Shown: one piece after another, positions 9,055 to 17,629 of the stretch
How positions within the stretch are numbered: the stretch's first letter is position 1
Layout: every line of letters begins with the position of its first letter
Source of the DNA: Nocardia asiatica NBRC 100129
GTDB lineage: Bacteria > Actinomycetota > Actinomycetes > Mycobacteriales > Mycobacteriaceae
Length of the DNA stretch: 64,000 nt
NCBI RefSeq assembly: GCF_000308415.1
Contig: NZ_BAFS01000250.1
Location: forward strand, 1 to 64,000
Direction: 5' to 3'
Translations under genes and position numbers: made by a program
The notes under the pieces: model-generated
What the model was told of the DNA's origin: nothing
The model's database searches: none
Seen by the model: the letters and a program-made list of their open reading frames with translations, nothing else

Positions 9055-10692
9055 TCAGCCGAGCGTGATGACGTCCAGGTCGCCGTCGGCGTACTGGCTG
9101 CGCAGCCGCTTCTTGTCGAACTTGCCCACGCTGGTCTTGGGCACCTCGGCGATGAACGTCCAGCGTTCCGGCAACTGCCATTTCGCGAACTTGTCGGCCA
9201 GGAAATCGCGCAGCTGCGCCGGTTCGGCCTCGGCGCCCTCGGCGAGCACGATCGCCACCAGCGGGCGCTCGTCCCACTTCTCGTCCGGCACGCCGATCAC
9301 GGCGGCCTCGGCGACCGCGGGGTGCCCGATCACGGCGTTCTCCAGATCCACCGACGAGATCCACTCGCCGCCGGACTTGATCACGTCCTTCGAACGGTCC
9401 ACCAGGGTGAGATAGCCGTCGGGGCTGATCTTGCCCACGTCGCCGGTGCGCAGCCAGCCGTCGTCGAACTTCTCCGGATCGACCGGCGAGCCGTCCGGCG
9501 AGTAGTAGGAGCTGGTGATCCACGGACCGCGCACTTCCAGCTCGCCCAGCGACACACCGTCGTTGGGTACCACGCCGTCGTCGCCCACCAGACGCGCCTG
9601 CACACCGGCGGGGAAACGGCCCTGGGTCACCCGGTAGGCCCACTTGTCCTCGTCGGTGACCGCGGTGGCGGGCGGATGCGCGACGCTGCCCAGCGGCGAG
9701 GTCTCGGTCATGCCCCACGCGTGCAGCACCCGCACGCCGTGCTCGTCCTCGAAGGTGCGCATCATCGACGGCGGCACGGCCGAACCACCCACCACCACCG
9801 CGCGCAGATGCGTGATGTCCTGCGGATTCGCCGCCAGCGCCGCCAGTACCCCACCCCAGATCGTGGGCACCGCCGCGGCGAAGGACGGCTTCTGCGCGGC
9901 CATCATCTCGAGCAGCGGGCCCGGCTGCAGGAACCGGTCCGGCATCAGCAGATTCGACCCGGACATCAGCGCCGCGTACGGCAGGCCCCAGGCGTTCGCG
10001 TGGAACAGCGGCACGATGGCCAGGATGGTGTCGGTGCCCAGCAGTCCCATTCCGTTGTTCGCACCGACCTGCATGGCGTGCAACCAGTTGGAGCGATGCG
10101 AGTACACCACGCCTTTCGGATCGCCGGTGGTGCCGGAGGTGTAGCACATCGCGGCGGCGGAGCGCTCGTCGATCACCGGGAAGTCGTAGGTGTCCGGCTG
10201 CCCGCCGAGCAACTCGGTGTAGGCGTGCACCTGGACGCCCTCGGGCGCGGTGAGCGTCGCGGCGTCGCCGTTGACCACGACGACGTGCCGGACGGTCTTC
10301 AGGTGCGGCAGGATCTGCCCGAACAGCGGCACCAGCGTGCCGTCCACCAGCACCACCTGGTCCTCGGCGTGGTTGGCCACGTAGACGACCTGCTCGGGGA
10401 ACAGCCGGATGTTCAGCGCGTGCAGCACCGCGCCCATCGCGGGCACCGCGATGTAGGCGACCAGGTGCTCGTTGTTGTTCCACATGAACGTGCCGACCCG
10501 GTCGCCTGCCCCGATGCCCAACGCGCGCAGCGCGTTCGCCAACCGCGCCGACTCGGCGCCGACCTCGCGGTAGGTCATGGTGCGCACGCCGGTCCCGGTC
10601 CAGGTGGACACGGTCGAATCGCCGGCGAACGTCGATGCGTAGCGCAGCAACGTCGCCAGCGACAACGGCTCGTCCTGCATGGTGCTCAACAT
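9055..10692 (-). CDS. Long-chain fatty-acid--CoA ligase (AMP-forming)
   Basis: A 545-residue ANL-superfamily enzyme that adenylates a fatty acid and transfers it to CoA. Motifs in order: P-loop CYTSGTTGDPKGVVYSH, AWGMTETSPLG, the hinge-region LRTGDVGKI, and the catalytic lysine region VGKFDKKRLR close to the C-terminus. The length matches the medium/long-chain FadD family. The start is the ATG at 10692 (MLSTMQDEPL), with AGAAGGAG five bases upstream; an earlier in-frame start at 10878 would add sequence from the decayed gene upstream. It converges with the HD gene. Confidence 0.9.
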   Translation of the reverse strand: MLSTMQDEPLSLATLLRYASTFAGDSTVSTWTGTGVRTMTYREVGAESARLANALRALGIGAGDRVGTFMWNNNEHLVAYIAVPAMGAVLHALNIRLFPEQVVYVANHAEDQVVLVDGTLVPLFGQILPHLKTVRHVVVVNGDAATLTAPEGVQVHAYTELLGGQPDTYDFPVIDERSAAAMCYTSGTTGDPKGVVYSHRSNWLHAMQVGANNGMGLLGTDTILAIVPLFHANAWGLPYAALMSGSNLLMPDRFLQPGPLLEMMAAQKPSFAAAVPTIWGGVLAALAANPQDITHLRAVVVGGSAVPPSMMRTFEDEHGVRVLHAWGMTETSPLGSVAHPPATAVTDEDKWAYRVTQGRFPAGVQARLVGDDGVVPNDGVSLGELEVRGPWITSSYYSPDGSPVDPEKFDDGWLRTGDVGKISPDGYLTLVDRSKDVIKSGGEWISSVDLENAVIGHPAVAEAAVIGVPDEKWDERPLVAIVLAEGAEAEPAQLRDFLADKFAKWQLPERWTFIAEVPKTSVGKFDKKRLRSQYADGDLDVITLG

Positions 10693-10734
10693 CGGAACTC
10701 CTTCTTCTTCGGTGACTTCCCGTCGGAAAGCCGA

Positions 10735-11048
10735 GTCGGTTTCGGCCACCTCGGGGGATGTAGCGGCTGATCGGCGCGTGCGGTCCGCGCTCGATGAGCA
10801 GGTGCGAGACGAATGCCGTGACGCCTTCGGACGCGACGACTCGGCCGGGCCTGCGCGCATACCCGGATGGCAGGACACGCGCCGCTGCGATACAGCAGTC
10901 GCACGCGCTCGGCGTAGTCGGGAGCGAGACCGGCTTCGGCGGGATCCGCCTCCGCCCCGATCGACGCGACGGCGTCGAGATTTTCCGTGATGTGACTACG
11001 TCGGACCAGGTGGGGCTGCTTCGGAAAGGTCGGTACACGCGCCGGCAT
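10735..11048 (-). pseudogene. Remnant of a serine hydrolase (beta-lactamase/EstB family)
   Basis: On the minus strand, the frame starting with the ATG at 11048 reads like the N-terminus of actinomycete beta-lactamase-family esterases (LAPDYAERVRLLYRSG then CPAIRVCA). The sequence then loses similarity and resumes in another frame at about 10840-10735 as GVTAFVSHLLIERG and ISRYIPRGG, which corresponds to the segment after the SxxK motif in that family. The catalytic SxxK stretch and the whole C-terminal two thirds are absent. I read this as a gene broken by an internal deletion and frameshift, followed by a large 3' deletion. The family assignment is from memory of typical sequences. Confidence 0.55.
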
Positions 11049-11235
11049 GGTTCAGCACGCACCGACCATGAGCCACATCACATCGGCGATGCTACCCAAC
11101 GGTAGGCCGCTCGGGGCAACGCCGATCGGGGAATCCAGGAGCACCCATCCGATGGCGGGCGCCCTCAGTGCCCGCTGGTCAAGTCGACGCCGGGCCCGCA
11201 CCGCGCGTTCCGGTCCGCGGCCGGTGACCGAAGCC
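11049..11235. other. Non-coding gap beside the decayed gene
   Basis: No supported gene. Together with the remnant at 10735-11048 it fills the 540-base gap between the acyl-CoA ligase and the CDF exporter. Confidence 0.5.
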
Positions 11236-12255
11236 TCAGGCGCCGACCGTCCCCGGTGCCGCGACCTCGGTATGCGCCGGATAGGCGTGTACCACGGCCG
11301 TGTCCAGCTTGGGCATCACGTGGGTGAGCGCGTGCTGGGCCTCGTGCGCGACCCGATGCGCGTCCGCGAGCGTGATCGCCGGAGAGACATCCAGTTCCAC
11401 GTCGGCGTGCAGACGATGGCCGATCCACCGCATCCGCAGGCTGCGCACGCCCTGCACCCCCGGCTCGGCGGCCAGCGCCCGCTCCGCCGCGGTGACCAGC
11501 CCCGGCTCGACGGCGTCCATCAACCGGCGCAGCACGTCGCGCGCCGCGGTCCGCAGCACCGCCAGGATGGCGACGGTGATCAGCAGGCCGACGATCGGAT
11601 CCGCGAGCGGGAACCCGAGCGCCACCCCACCCGCGCCGAACAGGACAGCCAGCGAGGTGAACCCGTCGGTGCGCGCGTGCAGACCGTCGGCGACCAGCGC
11701 CGCCGAGCCGATCCGCCGTCCCACCCGGATCCGGTACAACGCGACCGTCTCGTTGCCCAGGAATCCGATCAAGCCGGCCGCGGCGACCCAGCCGAGATGC
11801 TCCAGCGGCACCGGGTCGAGCAGCCTGCGCACCGCCTCGTAGCCGGCGATCAGCGCCGACAAGGCGATCATCGCGACGACGAAGAGGCCGGCCAGGTCCT
11901 CCGCCCGGCCGTATCCGTAGGTGTAGCGCCGAGTCGCGGCCTTACGGCCCAGTGCGAACGCGATCCACAGCGGCACGGCGGTCAGCGCGTCGGAGAAGTT
12001 GTGCACAGTGTCCGCGGCGAGGGCGACCGACCCCGACGCGGCGACGATCACCAGTTGCAGCGCCGCGGTGCACCCGAGCACCACCAGACTGATCTTGACC
12101 GCGCGGATGCCGACCGCGCCGGTCTCCAGCGCGTCGTCGATGCTGTCGGCGGCGTCATGGCTGTGCGGGACGAAGATCTCCCGCAGGACCCCGCCCAGCC
12201 CCGGCCGATGCCGGTGATGATGATGCCCGGCGTGGTGGTGATGGCTATGGGTCAT
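11236..12255 (-). CDS. Cation diffusion facilitator (Zn/Co/Cd-type exporter)
   Basis: A 339-residue inner-membrane metal/proton antiporter. The N-terminus is very His-rich (HSHHHHAGHHHHRHR at residues 3-17), typical of zinc-transporting CDF proteins. Six membrane segments can be traced. The transport-site signatures are DTVHNFSD in helix 2 and DGLHARTDG in helix 5. A cytoplasmic ferredoxin-like domain follows from about 245 to the end, with H residues in VELDVSP and AHRVAHEAQHALTH. It overlaps the ArsR/SmtB repressor gene by four bases (ATGA), so the two form one coupled operon. The repressor is expected to release on metal excess and let the exporter be made. Confidence 0.93.
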   Translation of the reverse strand: MTHSHHHHAGHHHHRHRPGLGGVLREIFVPHSHDAADSIDDALETGAVGIRAVKISLVVLGCTAALQLVIVAASGSVALAADTVHNFSDALTAVPLWIAFALGRKAATRRYTYGYGRAEDLAGLFVVAMIALSALIAGYEAVRRLLDPVPLEHLGWVAAAGLIGFLGNETVALYRIRVGRRIGSAALVADGLHARTDGFTSLAVLFGAGGVALGFPLADPIVGLLITVAILAVLRTAARDVLRRLMDAVEPGLVTAAERALAAEPGVQGVRSLRMRWIGHRLHADVELDVSPAITLADAHRVAHEAQHALTHVMPKLDTAVVHAYPAHTEVAAPGTVGA

Positions 12256-12647
12256 GACGCACTCGCCCCGTCGCTGCCTGGTAGTTCCCGCACCACGCCC
12301 ACGCCTCGGTGATGCGCCGGGACACCCGGCCCCGCGTGCTCGGCGTTGTACACCGCGTCCACTACCAACTGCCGCACGTGCTCGTTCTCCAAGCGGTAGA
12401 AGATCGTCGTCCCCGATCGGCGGGTGTTCACCAATCGCGCCATGCGCAGTTTGGCCAGATGCTGCGACACCGAAGGCGCCGGCTTGCCGACTTGCGCGGC
12501 CAAGTCGCTCACCGACAGTTCGCGGTCGACCAGCGCCCAGAGCAGGTGCACACGGGTCGGGTCGGCGAGCATGCGGAACGCCTCGACAACCAGGCCGACC
12601 TGGTCCTCCGCGAGCGGCGGTCGCGGTTCCTGGCTATCTGCATTCAT
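12252..12647 (-). CDS. ArsR/SmtB-family metal-sensing repressor
   Basis: A 131-residue winged-helix repressor. The core LADPTRVHLLWAL, LSVSDLAAQVGKPAPSVSQHLAKLRMARLV and GTTIFYRLENEHVRQLV is diagnostic. Potential metal ligands in the C-terminal helix and tail (HVRQLVVDAVYNAEH, VPAHHRG) resemble the alpha-5/C-tail sites of zinc or nickel/cobalt sensors; there is no CxC arsenic-type site. The start is the ATG at 12647 (MNADSQ). A TATTAT box ends six bases before the ATG, which would give a leaderless mRNA. An exact inverted repeat covers the start codon, so the protein probably represses its own operon with the CDF exporter. Confidence 0.92.
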   Translation of the reverse strand: MNADSQEPRPPLAEDQVGLVVEAFRMLADPTRVHLLWALVDRELSVSDLAAQVGKPAPSVSQHLAKLRMARLVNTRRSGTTIFYRLENEHVRQLVVDAVYNAEHAGPGVPAHHRGVGVVRELPGSDGASAS

Positions 12648-12656
12648 AAGCAGATA
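12635..12656 (-). promoter_or_regulatory. Predicted ArsR/SmtB operator with leaderless promoter
   Basis: TATCTGC (12635-12641) and GCAGATA (12650-12656) form a perfect 7-bp inverted repeat with an 8-base spacer centred on the repressor's ATG. On the minus strand a TATTAT -10-like box (12659-12654) overlaps one arm. Binding here would block both the promoter and the transcript start. Confidence 0.7.
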
Positions 12657-12659
12657 ATA

Positions 12660-13142
12660 GAACAGGCGTTGCCCGGATGCCAGGCGTCGCTCCGGGCCGG
12701 CGTGCCGGCGGCACCCCCTGCGTTGCCGCCGACACACCGGTCGACCCCGAATTCGAACAGTCTTTGTCTTAGCCGAGGGTGGCGCCACTGCGCCAGACCA
12801 TCGGAGCGATATCACCCGAATGAGACAAACCAAGACCGCGCGCTGCGGGGCCATTTCGCCTCAACGCCCCGGCACACCTCCGTGACCAGCCCGAATGACG
12901 CGGCCCCGCAGCGATGTTCACGCGCACCTGCGCACACAGCTGCACGTGCAGCACACGAGATCTCAGTGTCCCCGCCACGACAGCGGTACCGGATCACCAC
13001 GCAGCTCTACCGGTCGTCTTCAACGACGCTCCGATGCCCGGACGCGACGGCCATCTGGGGCAGCGCCCGAGCCCGGGCCGCCGCGGACCAGATGGCCGCT
13101 GAACCGATCGCCGCCAACCCGACGGGCGATCGATCCGAGAAC
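12660..13142. other. Long intergenic region without a recognisable gene
   Basis: About 480 bases between the ArsR gene and the hairpin after doxX. Short open frames exist on both strands, but none has protein-like composition or a ribosome site I would trust. I see no RNA gene. Confidence 0.5.
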
Positions 13143-13188
13143 GCACGACTGGCGATCGGTGGGTGGGCCCACCGATCGCCAGTCGTGC
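13143..13188 (-). terminator. Perfect 21-bp hairpin downstream of the DoxX gene
   Basis: 13143-13163 pairs base for base with 13168-13188 around a TGGG loop, starting 12 bases after the DoxX stop codon. There is no clear T run, so it may terminate weakly or protect the mRNA 3' end. Confidence 0.7.
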
Positions 13189-13199
13189 TCATGAATTCG

Positions 13200-13649
13200 T
13201 CATCGCGACAACGTGTTGCGCAGATCGGTGATGGTGGCGCGGCGCTCGTAGGCGATCCAGGCGAAGATCGCGGCGAGCACCAGCGGGAAGATTCCCATCA
13301 TGGGCTTGTCGGCGATGAAAGCCTGCGTCCCGGCGGCGAGCACGGTGAGAACGGACAGACCCACCGCAGCCAGGGCACTGACTCGTGGCACCATCAGACC
13401 GATACCGCCCGCGACCTCTACGACTCCGATGAAGATGAGCAGCCCGAGGGGGATGGTCAGATTCTCGGGGGCGTTGTCCGCCAGAACGTTCGGGATGACG
13501 AGCTTCGGCCCGCCGGAGGCGATGATGAAGAACAGGCCCAACAGGATCTGCAGGGTCCACAGGACACGGTTGCGGACCTTGCCCGGACGGGCGGTGACGT
13601 CGGCGGAGAAGTCGGCGGTGGGGTTGGCGGTGGGGTTGGCGGTGGTCAT
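13200..13649 (-). CDS. DoxX-family membrane protein
   Basis: A 149-residue integral membrane protein with four hydrophobic helices (VLWTLQILLGLFFIIASGGPKL, LGLLIFIGVVEVAGGIGLMV, AALGLSVLTVL-type segment, and IFPLVLAAIFAWIAY) and the DoxX-typical GGPKL...GVVEVAGGIGL pattern. The family is linked to quinone or thiol redox systems and stress detoxification; the precise substrate is not set. The N-terminus has a short Thr-Ala-Asn-Pro repeat (TANPTANPTADF) coming from a GGTTGGCGGT DNA repeat. The ATG at 13649 has AGAAGGA upstream. Confidence 0.85.
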   Translation of the reverse strand: MTTANPTANPTADFSADVTARPGKVRNRVLWTLQILLGLFFIIASGGPKLVIPNVLADNAPENLTIPLGLLIFIGVVEVAGGIGLMVPRVSALAAVGLSVLTVLAAGTQAFIADKPMMGIFPLVLAAIFAWIAYERRATITDLRNTLSR

Positions 13650-13918
13650 CTCTGGTCCTTCTGGTCGGTCGCGCCGGGTTGGTAGCGCGTTCACCAGATA
13701 GGACGGAGCACCGTCCGAGGACTCATCGCTGTCCACGAAAATTTTTCCGAACCGCTGAATCTCCCGTCCGGGCCGCGACCTTCGGCGGACGCCCACCGGT
13801 TGGGCATCCCGCGGCCGTCCCGGGTTCGCCGGACCGCCCACCGGCATCGACCAGCCGGCACCGACCTCCCGATACTGTGAATCACGAGAACCAACGATCG
13901 ACCCGCGGAGTAGACGAC

Positions 13919-15061
13919 ATGCCAGTGGACCGAATGCTGCCCACCCCCGAGGCCAGGGATCTGCTGGAGCTGACCCGCGACATCGCCGACAAGCTGCTCG
14001 AACCGCGCGTGGCCGAGTGCGAGAAGACCGGAATCTTCCCCGACGGAGTCTTCCCCGCGCTGGGCGCCGCCGGACTGCTCAGCCTGCCGTATCCGGAGGA
14101 GTACGGCGGCGGCGCGCAGCCTTACGAGGTGTACCTGCAGGTGCTCGAGGAACTCGCCGCCCGCTGGGCCGCCGTCGCCGTCGCCGTCAGCGTGCACAGC
14201 CTGTCCTGCCATCCGCTGTTCACCTTCGGCACCGAGGAGCAGAAGCAGCGCTGGCTGTCCGACATGCTCTCCGGCGACGCCATCGGCGCCTACAGCCTGT
14301 CCGAGCCGCACGCCGGTTCCGACGCGGCCGCACTGCGCTGCCGCGCCACGCCGGTGGCGGGCGGCTACCGCGTCACCGGCGCCAAAGCCTGGATCACCAA
14401 CGGTGGCCGCGCCGACTTCTACACCCTGTTCGCCCGCACCGGCGAAGGCTCCCGCGGCATCTCCTGCTTCCTGGTCCCCCGCGACACCGAAGGCCTCGAC
14501 TTCGGCAAACCCGAGGAGAAGATGGGCCTGCGCGCCGTGCCCACCACCACCGCCACCTACGACGACGCCTTCCTGCCCGCCGAACGCCGCGTCGGCGCCG
14601 AAGGCCAGGGACTCGCGATCGCCTTCAGCGCTCTGGACTCCGGCCGGCTCGGCATCGCCGCGGTCGCCACCGGCCTGGCGCAGCGCGCGCTCGACGAGGC
14701 GGTCGCCTACGCCAAGGAGCGCGAGGCGTTCGGCCGCCACATCATCGACCACCAGGGGCTCGGCTTCGTCCTGGCCGACATGGCCGCCGCCGTCGACTCC
14801 GCGCGCGCCACCTACCTCGACGCCGCCCGCAGGCGCGACGCCGGGCTCCCGTACTCGCGTCAGGCCAGCGTCGCCAAACTCGTCGCCACCGACGCCGCCA
14901 TGAAGGTCACCACCGACGCGGTCCAGGTCTTCGGCGGCTACGGCTACACCCAGGACTTCCCGGTCGAGCGCTACATGCGCGAGGCCAAGGTGATGCAGAT
15001 CTTCGAGGGCACCAACCAGATCCAGCGCTTGGTCATCGCGCGTCAGCTCGCGGGCGGCTGA
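13919..15061 (+). CDS. Acyl-CoA dehydrogenase
   Basis: A 380-residue FAD-dependent enzyme that introduces the alpha,beta double bond into acyl-CoA. Seen: the FAD/substrate loop YSLSEPHAGSDAAAL, WITNGG, EREAFGRHI, QVFGGYGYTQDFPVERYMRE, and QIFEGTNQIQR near the C-terminus holding the catalytic glutamate of the short/medium-chain class. Length and motif spacing are normal for the family. The start ATG at 13919 (MPVDRML) has GGAG ten bases before it. It sits upstream of the monooxygenase gene with an 81-base gap, so co-transcription is possible but not certain. Confidence 0.92.
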   Translation: MPVDRMLPTPEARDLLELTRDIADKLLEPRVAECEKTGIFPDGVFPALGAAGLLSLPYPEEYGGGAQPYEVYLQVLEELAARWAAVAVAVSVHSLSCHPLFTFGTEEQKQRWLSDMLSGDAIGAYSLSEPHAGSDAAALRCRATPVAGGYRVTGAKAWITNGGRADFYTLFARTGEGSRGISCFLVPRDTEGLDFGKPEEKMGLRAVPTTTATYDDAFLPAERRVGAEGQGLAIAFSALDSGRLGIAAVATGLAQRALDEAVAYAKEREAFGRHIIDHQGLGFVLADMAAAVDSARATYLDAARRRDAGLPYSRQASVAKLVATDAAMKVTTDAVQVFGGYGYTQDFPVERYMREAKVMQIFEGTNQIQRLVIARQLAGG

Positions 15062-15142
15062 CCCCGCCGAGTGGCCGGAAATGCCGATTGAATGACCGCG
15101 TATGTCTTCGGACCTGCGGATACTCTCCCGTACCCTCGAAGC

Positions 15143-16615
15143 ATGACAACGCCGTCCATCATCATCATCGGAGCCGGATTCGGCGGGCTCGGCATGGCGC
15201 TGGAGCTGCGGCGGGCCGGGTTGGACAATTTCACCATCCTGGAGCGCGCCACGGACCTCGGCGGCGTCTGGCGGGAGAACACCTATCCCGGCGCGGCCTG
15301 CGACGTGCCCTCCCCGCTGTACTCCTGGTCCTACGAGCCGAAATCCGATTGGCCCCGGCGTTTCTCCGAGCAGCGCGACATCCACCGCTATATGCAGACT
15401 GTCGCCGACAAGCACGGCCTGCGGCGCTTCATCCGCTTCGGCACCGAGGTGCTCGACGCCGAGTTCGACGAGCGCGCCGGCCAGTGGCTCGTGCGCACCG
15501 CCGACGGCGCGCAACTGACCGCCGACATCCTCGTCCCGGCGGTCGGCCAGCTCTCCCGCCCCGCGTTGCCCAACATTCCCGGCATCGACAGCTTCACCGG
15601 TCCCGCGTTCCACTCCGCCGAGTGGAACCACGACGTCGACCTGACCGGCAAGCGCATCGCCTGCATCGGCACCGGAGCCAGCGCGATCCAGTACATTCCG
15701 CGCATCCAGCCCGCCGCCGCGCATCTCACGCTGTTCCAGCGCTCGGCGGCCTGGGTGCTACCGAAGGCGGACGTCCAGTACAGCTCCGTGCACCACGCGC
15801 TGTTCAAGTACTTCCCGCCCAGCCGCCTCGCCGAGCGCTTCGCCATCTGGTCGTTCTTCGAGGTGCTCGCCCTGGCGCTGACGGACATCCCGGGGATCAA
15901 GACTCCGGTGATCGCACTGGCCGACCGGCATCGGGCCAAGCAGGTCCCCGACGCCGAGTTGCGCGTGAAACTGACGCCCGACTACGCGGCGGGATGCAAG
16001 CGCGGATTGTTCTCCAACGAATACTTCCCGGCGCTGGCACAGCCGAACGTCACCGTGGAGACCACCGCCATCGAGGCGATCACGCCAACCGGTATCCGTA
16101 CCGCGGACGGCGTCGAGCACGAGGTGGACGTCATCATCTACGGCACCGGCTTCAAGGGCACCGAGTTCCTCGCGCCGATGAACATCTACGGCCTCGGCGG
16201 GCGCAAACTGGCCGACGTGTGGGCCGACGAGGGCGCCCGCGCCTACCTCGGCCTCTCCGTGCCCCAGTTCCCGAACCTGTTCATGATGTACGGCCCCAAC
16301 ACCAACGTCGGTTCCGGCTCGATCATCTACATGCTGGAGTCCCAGGCCCGCTACATCCGCCAGGTCGTGCGGTACCTGACCGACCGGCCCGGTCGCTACC
16401 TCGCCGCGCGCGCCGCCACCGAGCAGCGCTGGGACGACTGGCTGCAGAACCGGTTGAAGGACACGCCCTGGAACTTCTGCTCCAGCTGGTACCGCAACGC
16501 CTCCGGCCGGATCACCAACAACTGGCCCGGCGCCACCGTGCTCTACCGGTGGAAGACGAGGACCTTCGACCCCGCCGACTACGACGAGGCGCAAGCGCCC
16601 GCCGCCGCGCACTGA
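15143..16615 (+). CDS. Flavin-containing (Baeyer-Villiger type) monooxygenase
   Basis: A 490-residue FAD/NADPH monooxygenase. The N-terminal FAD-binding motif is GAGFGGLG at about residues 9-16. The Baeyer-Villiger fingerprint FTGPAFHSAEWNHD (FxGxxxHxxxWxxD) is intact, and the NADPH-binding GTGASAIQ follows. Such enzymes insert oxygen next to a carbonyl in ketones; actinomycete members often act on long-chain or steroid-type ketones, but the substrate cannot be read here. The start is the ATG at 15143 (MTTPSII), just before the FAD motif. Confidence 0.9.
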   Translation: MTTPSIIIIGAGFGGLGMALELRRAGLDNFTILERATDLGGVWRENTYPGAACDVPSPLYSWSYEPKSDWPRRFSEQRDIHRYMQTVADKHGLRRFIRFGTEVLDAEFDERAGQWLVRTADGAQLTADILVPAVGQLSRPALPNIPGIDSFTGPAFHSAEWNHDVDLTGKRIACIGTGASAIQYIPRIQPAAAHLTLFQRSAAWVLPKADVQYSSVHHALFKYFPPSRLAERFAIWSFFEVLALALTDIPGIKTPVIALADRHRAKQVPDAELRVKLTPDYAAGCKRGLFSNEYFPALAQPNVTVETTAIEAITPTGIRTADGVEHEVDVIIYGTGFKGTEFLAPMNIYGLGGRKLADVWADEGARAYLGLSVPQFPNLFMMYGPNTNVGSGSIIYMLESQARYIRQVVRYLTDRPGRYLAARAATEQRWDDWLQNRLKDTPWNFCSSWYRNASGRITNNWPGATVLYRWKTRTFDPADYDEAQAPAAAH

Positions 16616-16682
16616 ACGCTCAGCCGGACCTCAGCTAGCCGCCAGTAAACTGGGGCCCGAGGTCGAGCGGAAGAGGTGCCCC

Positions 16683-17462
16683 ATGTGGTGGCTGTGGATC
16701 GGACTGGTGCTGGTTGCGCTCGTCGTCCTACTGGCATGGCAGGCACGACGGAGCAAACAGCGCGCGGCCACCGAATTGGCCGATGCTCTCGCCGACGCCC
16801 GGCAGGTGAACGAACGGCTGGGCGGCCAGGTCTACAGCCTCTCCGGCAGCAACGACGCCGCCGTCCAAGCGCTCGCCGACGCCTCCGAACGGCATCTCGC
16901 GGCCGGTTCGCAACTCGATCAGGCGCGCACGCCCGCCCAGGCACGGCTGGCGAAACAGACGGCGCTGGAAGGGCTCTACTACATCAGGGCCGCGCGGACC
17001 GCGATGAACATGGACCCCGGTCCCGCGATCGCGGCCCTCGACGGCCAGGACACCGCGGGGCAGGTCACCGAGAAGCGCGTCGTCGCCTACGAGGGCAGGC
17101 AGATCGCGGCCGCACCCGAACCCTCGTCATCGACCCCGAACTACTACCCCGGCGGCCGCGTAGCCGGACGTCCGGTACCCGCGGGTTGGTACTCCGAGCC
17201 CTGGTGGAGACCCGCCCTGATCGCAGGCGCCTGGGGCGTCGGCTCAGCCCTGCTGTTCACGTCCCTGTTCTCCGGGATGTCCGGGGTGGGCTACGACGCG
17301 CACGGCTTCGAGAGCGGTTACGGCGAGGGCTACCAGGACGGCCTGGCCGCCGACGACGGCGGCTACGACCAGGGTGGCGACTACTCCGACGGATTCGACG
17401 GCGGAGGTGGTTACGACGGCGGAGGTGGTTTCGACGGCGGAGGCTTCGACGGCGGTTTCTGA
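16683..17462 (+). CDS. Membrane protein with glycine/aspartate-rich C-terminus
   Basis: A 259-residue hypothetical protein. Residues 2-20 are a membrane segment (WWLWIGLVLVALVVLLAW). A coiled, Ala-rich region from 25 to 130 follows. A second hydrophobic stretch lies near 178-198 (ALIAGAWGVGSALLFTSLF). The tail (about 205-259) is low-complexity Gly/Asp/Tyr with repeated DGGGG(Y/F) units encoded by GGCGGAGGTGG repeats. Such tails are common in actinomycete surface or membrane proteins. The function is not recognised. Confidence 0.75.
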   Translation: MWWLWIGLVLVALVVLLAWQARRSKQRAATELADALADARQVNERLGGQVYSLSGSNDAAVQALADASERHLAAGSQLDQARTPAQARLAKQTALEGLYYIRAARTAMNMDPGPAIAALDGQDTAGQVTEKRVVAYEGRQIAAAPEPSSSTPNYYPGGRVAGRPVPAGWYSEPWWRPALIAGAWGVGSALLFTSLFSGMSGVGYDAHGFESGYGEGYQDGLAADDGGYDQGGDYSDGFDGGGGYDGGGGFDGGGFDGGF

Positions 17463-17556
17463 TCCTCGGCAACGCCCTGGGACAGCGATGCGGCCTCCGA
17501 GCCCGTCACCCGGTAGACTGCGATCGTCCCGGGCGGGCCGCGAGCCCACCCAGCCA

Positions 17557-17629
17557 GCCTTCGTAGCTCAGGGGATAGAGCACCGCTCTCCTAAAGCGGG
17601 TGTCGCAGGTTCGAATCCTGCCGAGGGCA
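17557..17629 (+). tRNA. tRNA-Arg (anticodon CCT)
   Basis: A complete cloverleaf: acceptor GCCTTCG pairing with CGAGGGC (one G-U), D-arm GCTC...GAGC, anticodon stem CCGCT/AGCGG with loop CTCCTAA giving anticodon CCT (reads AGG), T-arm with GGTTCGAATCC, discriminator A at 17629, and encoded CCA at 17630-17632. It marks the left edge of the integrated element, a classic integration site. Confidence 0.95.

Noticed and set aside
8297..11062. A 921-codon open frame on the minus strand
   Set aside because: It runs in the wrong frame of the acyl-CoA ligase and over the convergent HD gene; only a short piece near 10740-10835 is meaningful, as part of the decayed hydrolase.
12769..13000. Small frames in the gap between ArsR and DoxX
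   Set aside because: No ribosome site, no family likeness, and composition matching non-coding DNA.
14017..16638. An 873-codon plus-strand frame over the dehydrogenase and monooxygenase genes
   Set aside because: It is a third-position GC artefact; both real genes have full motif sets in other frames.
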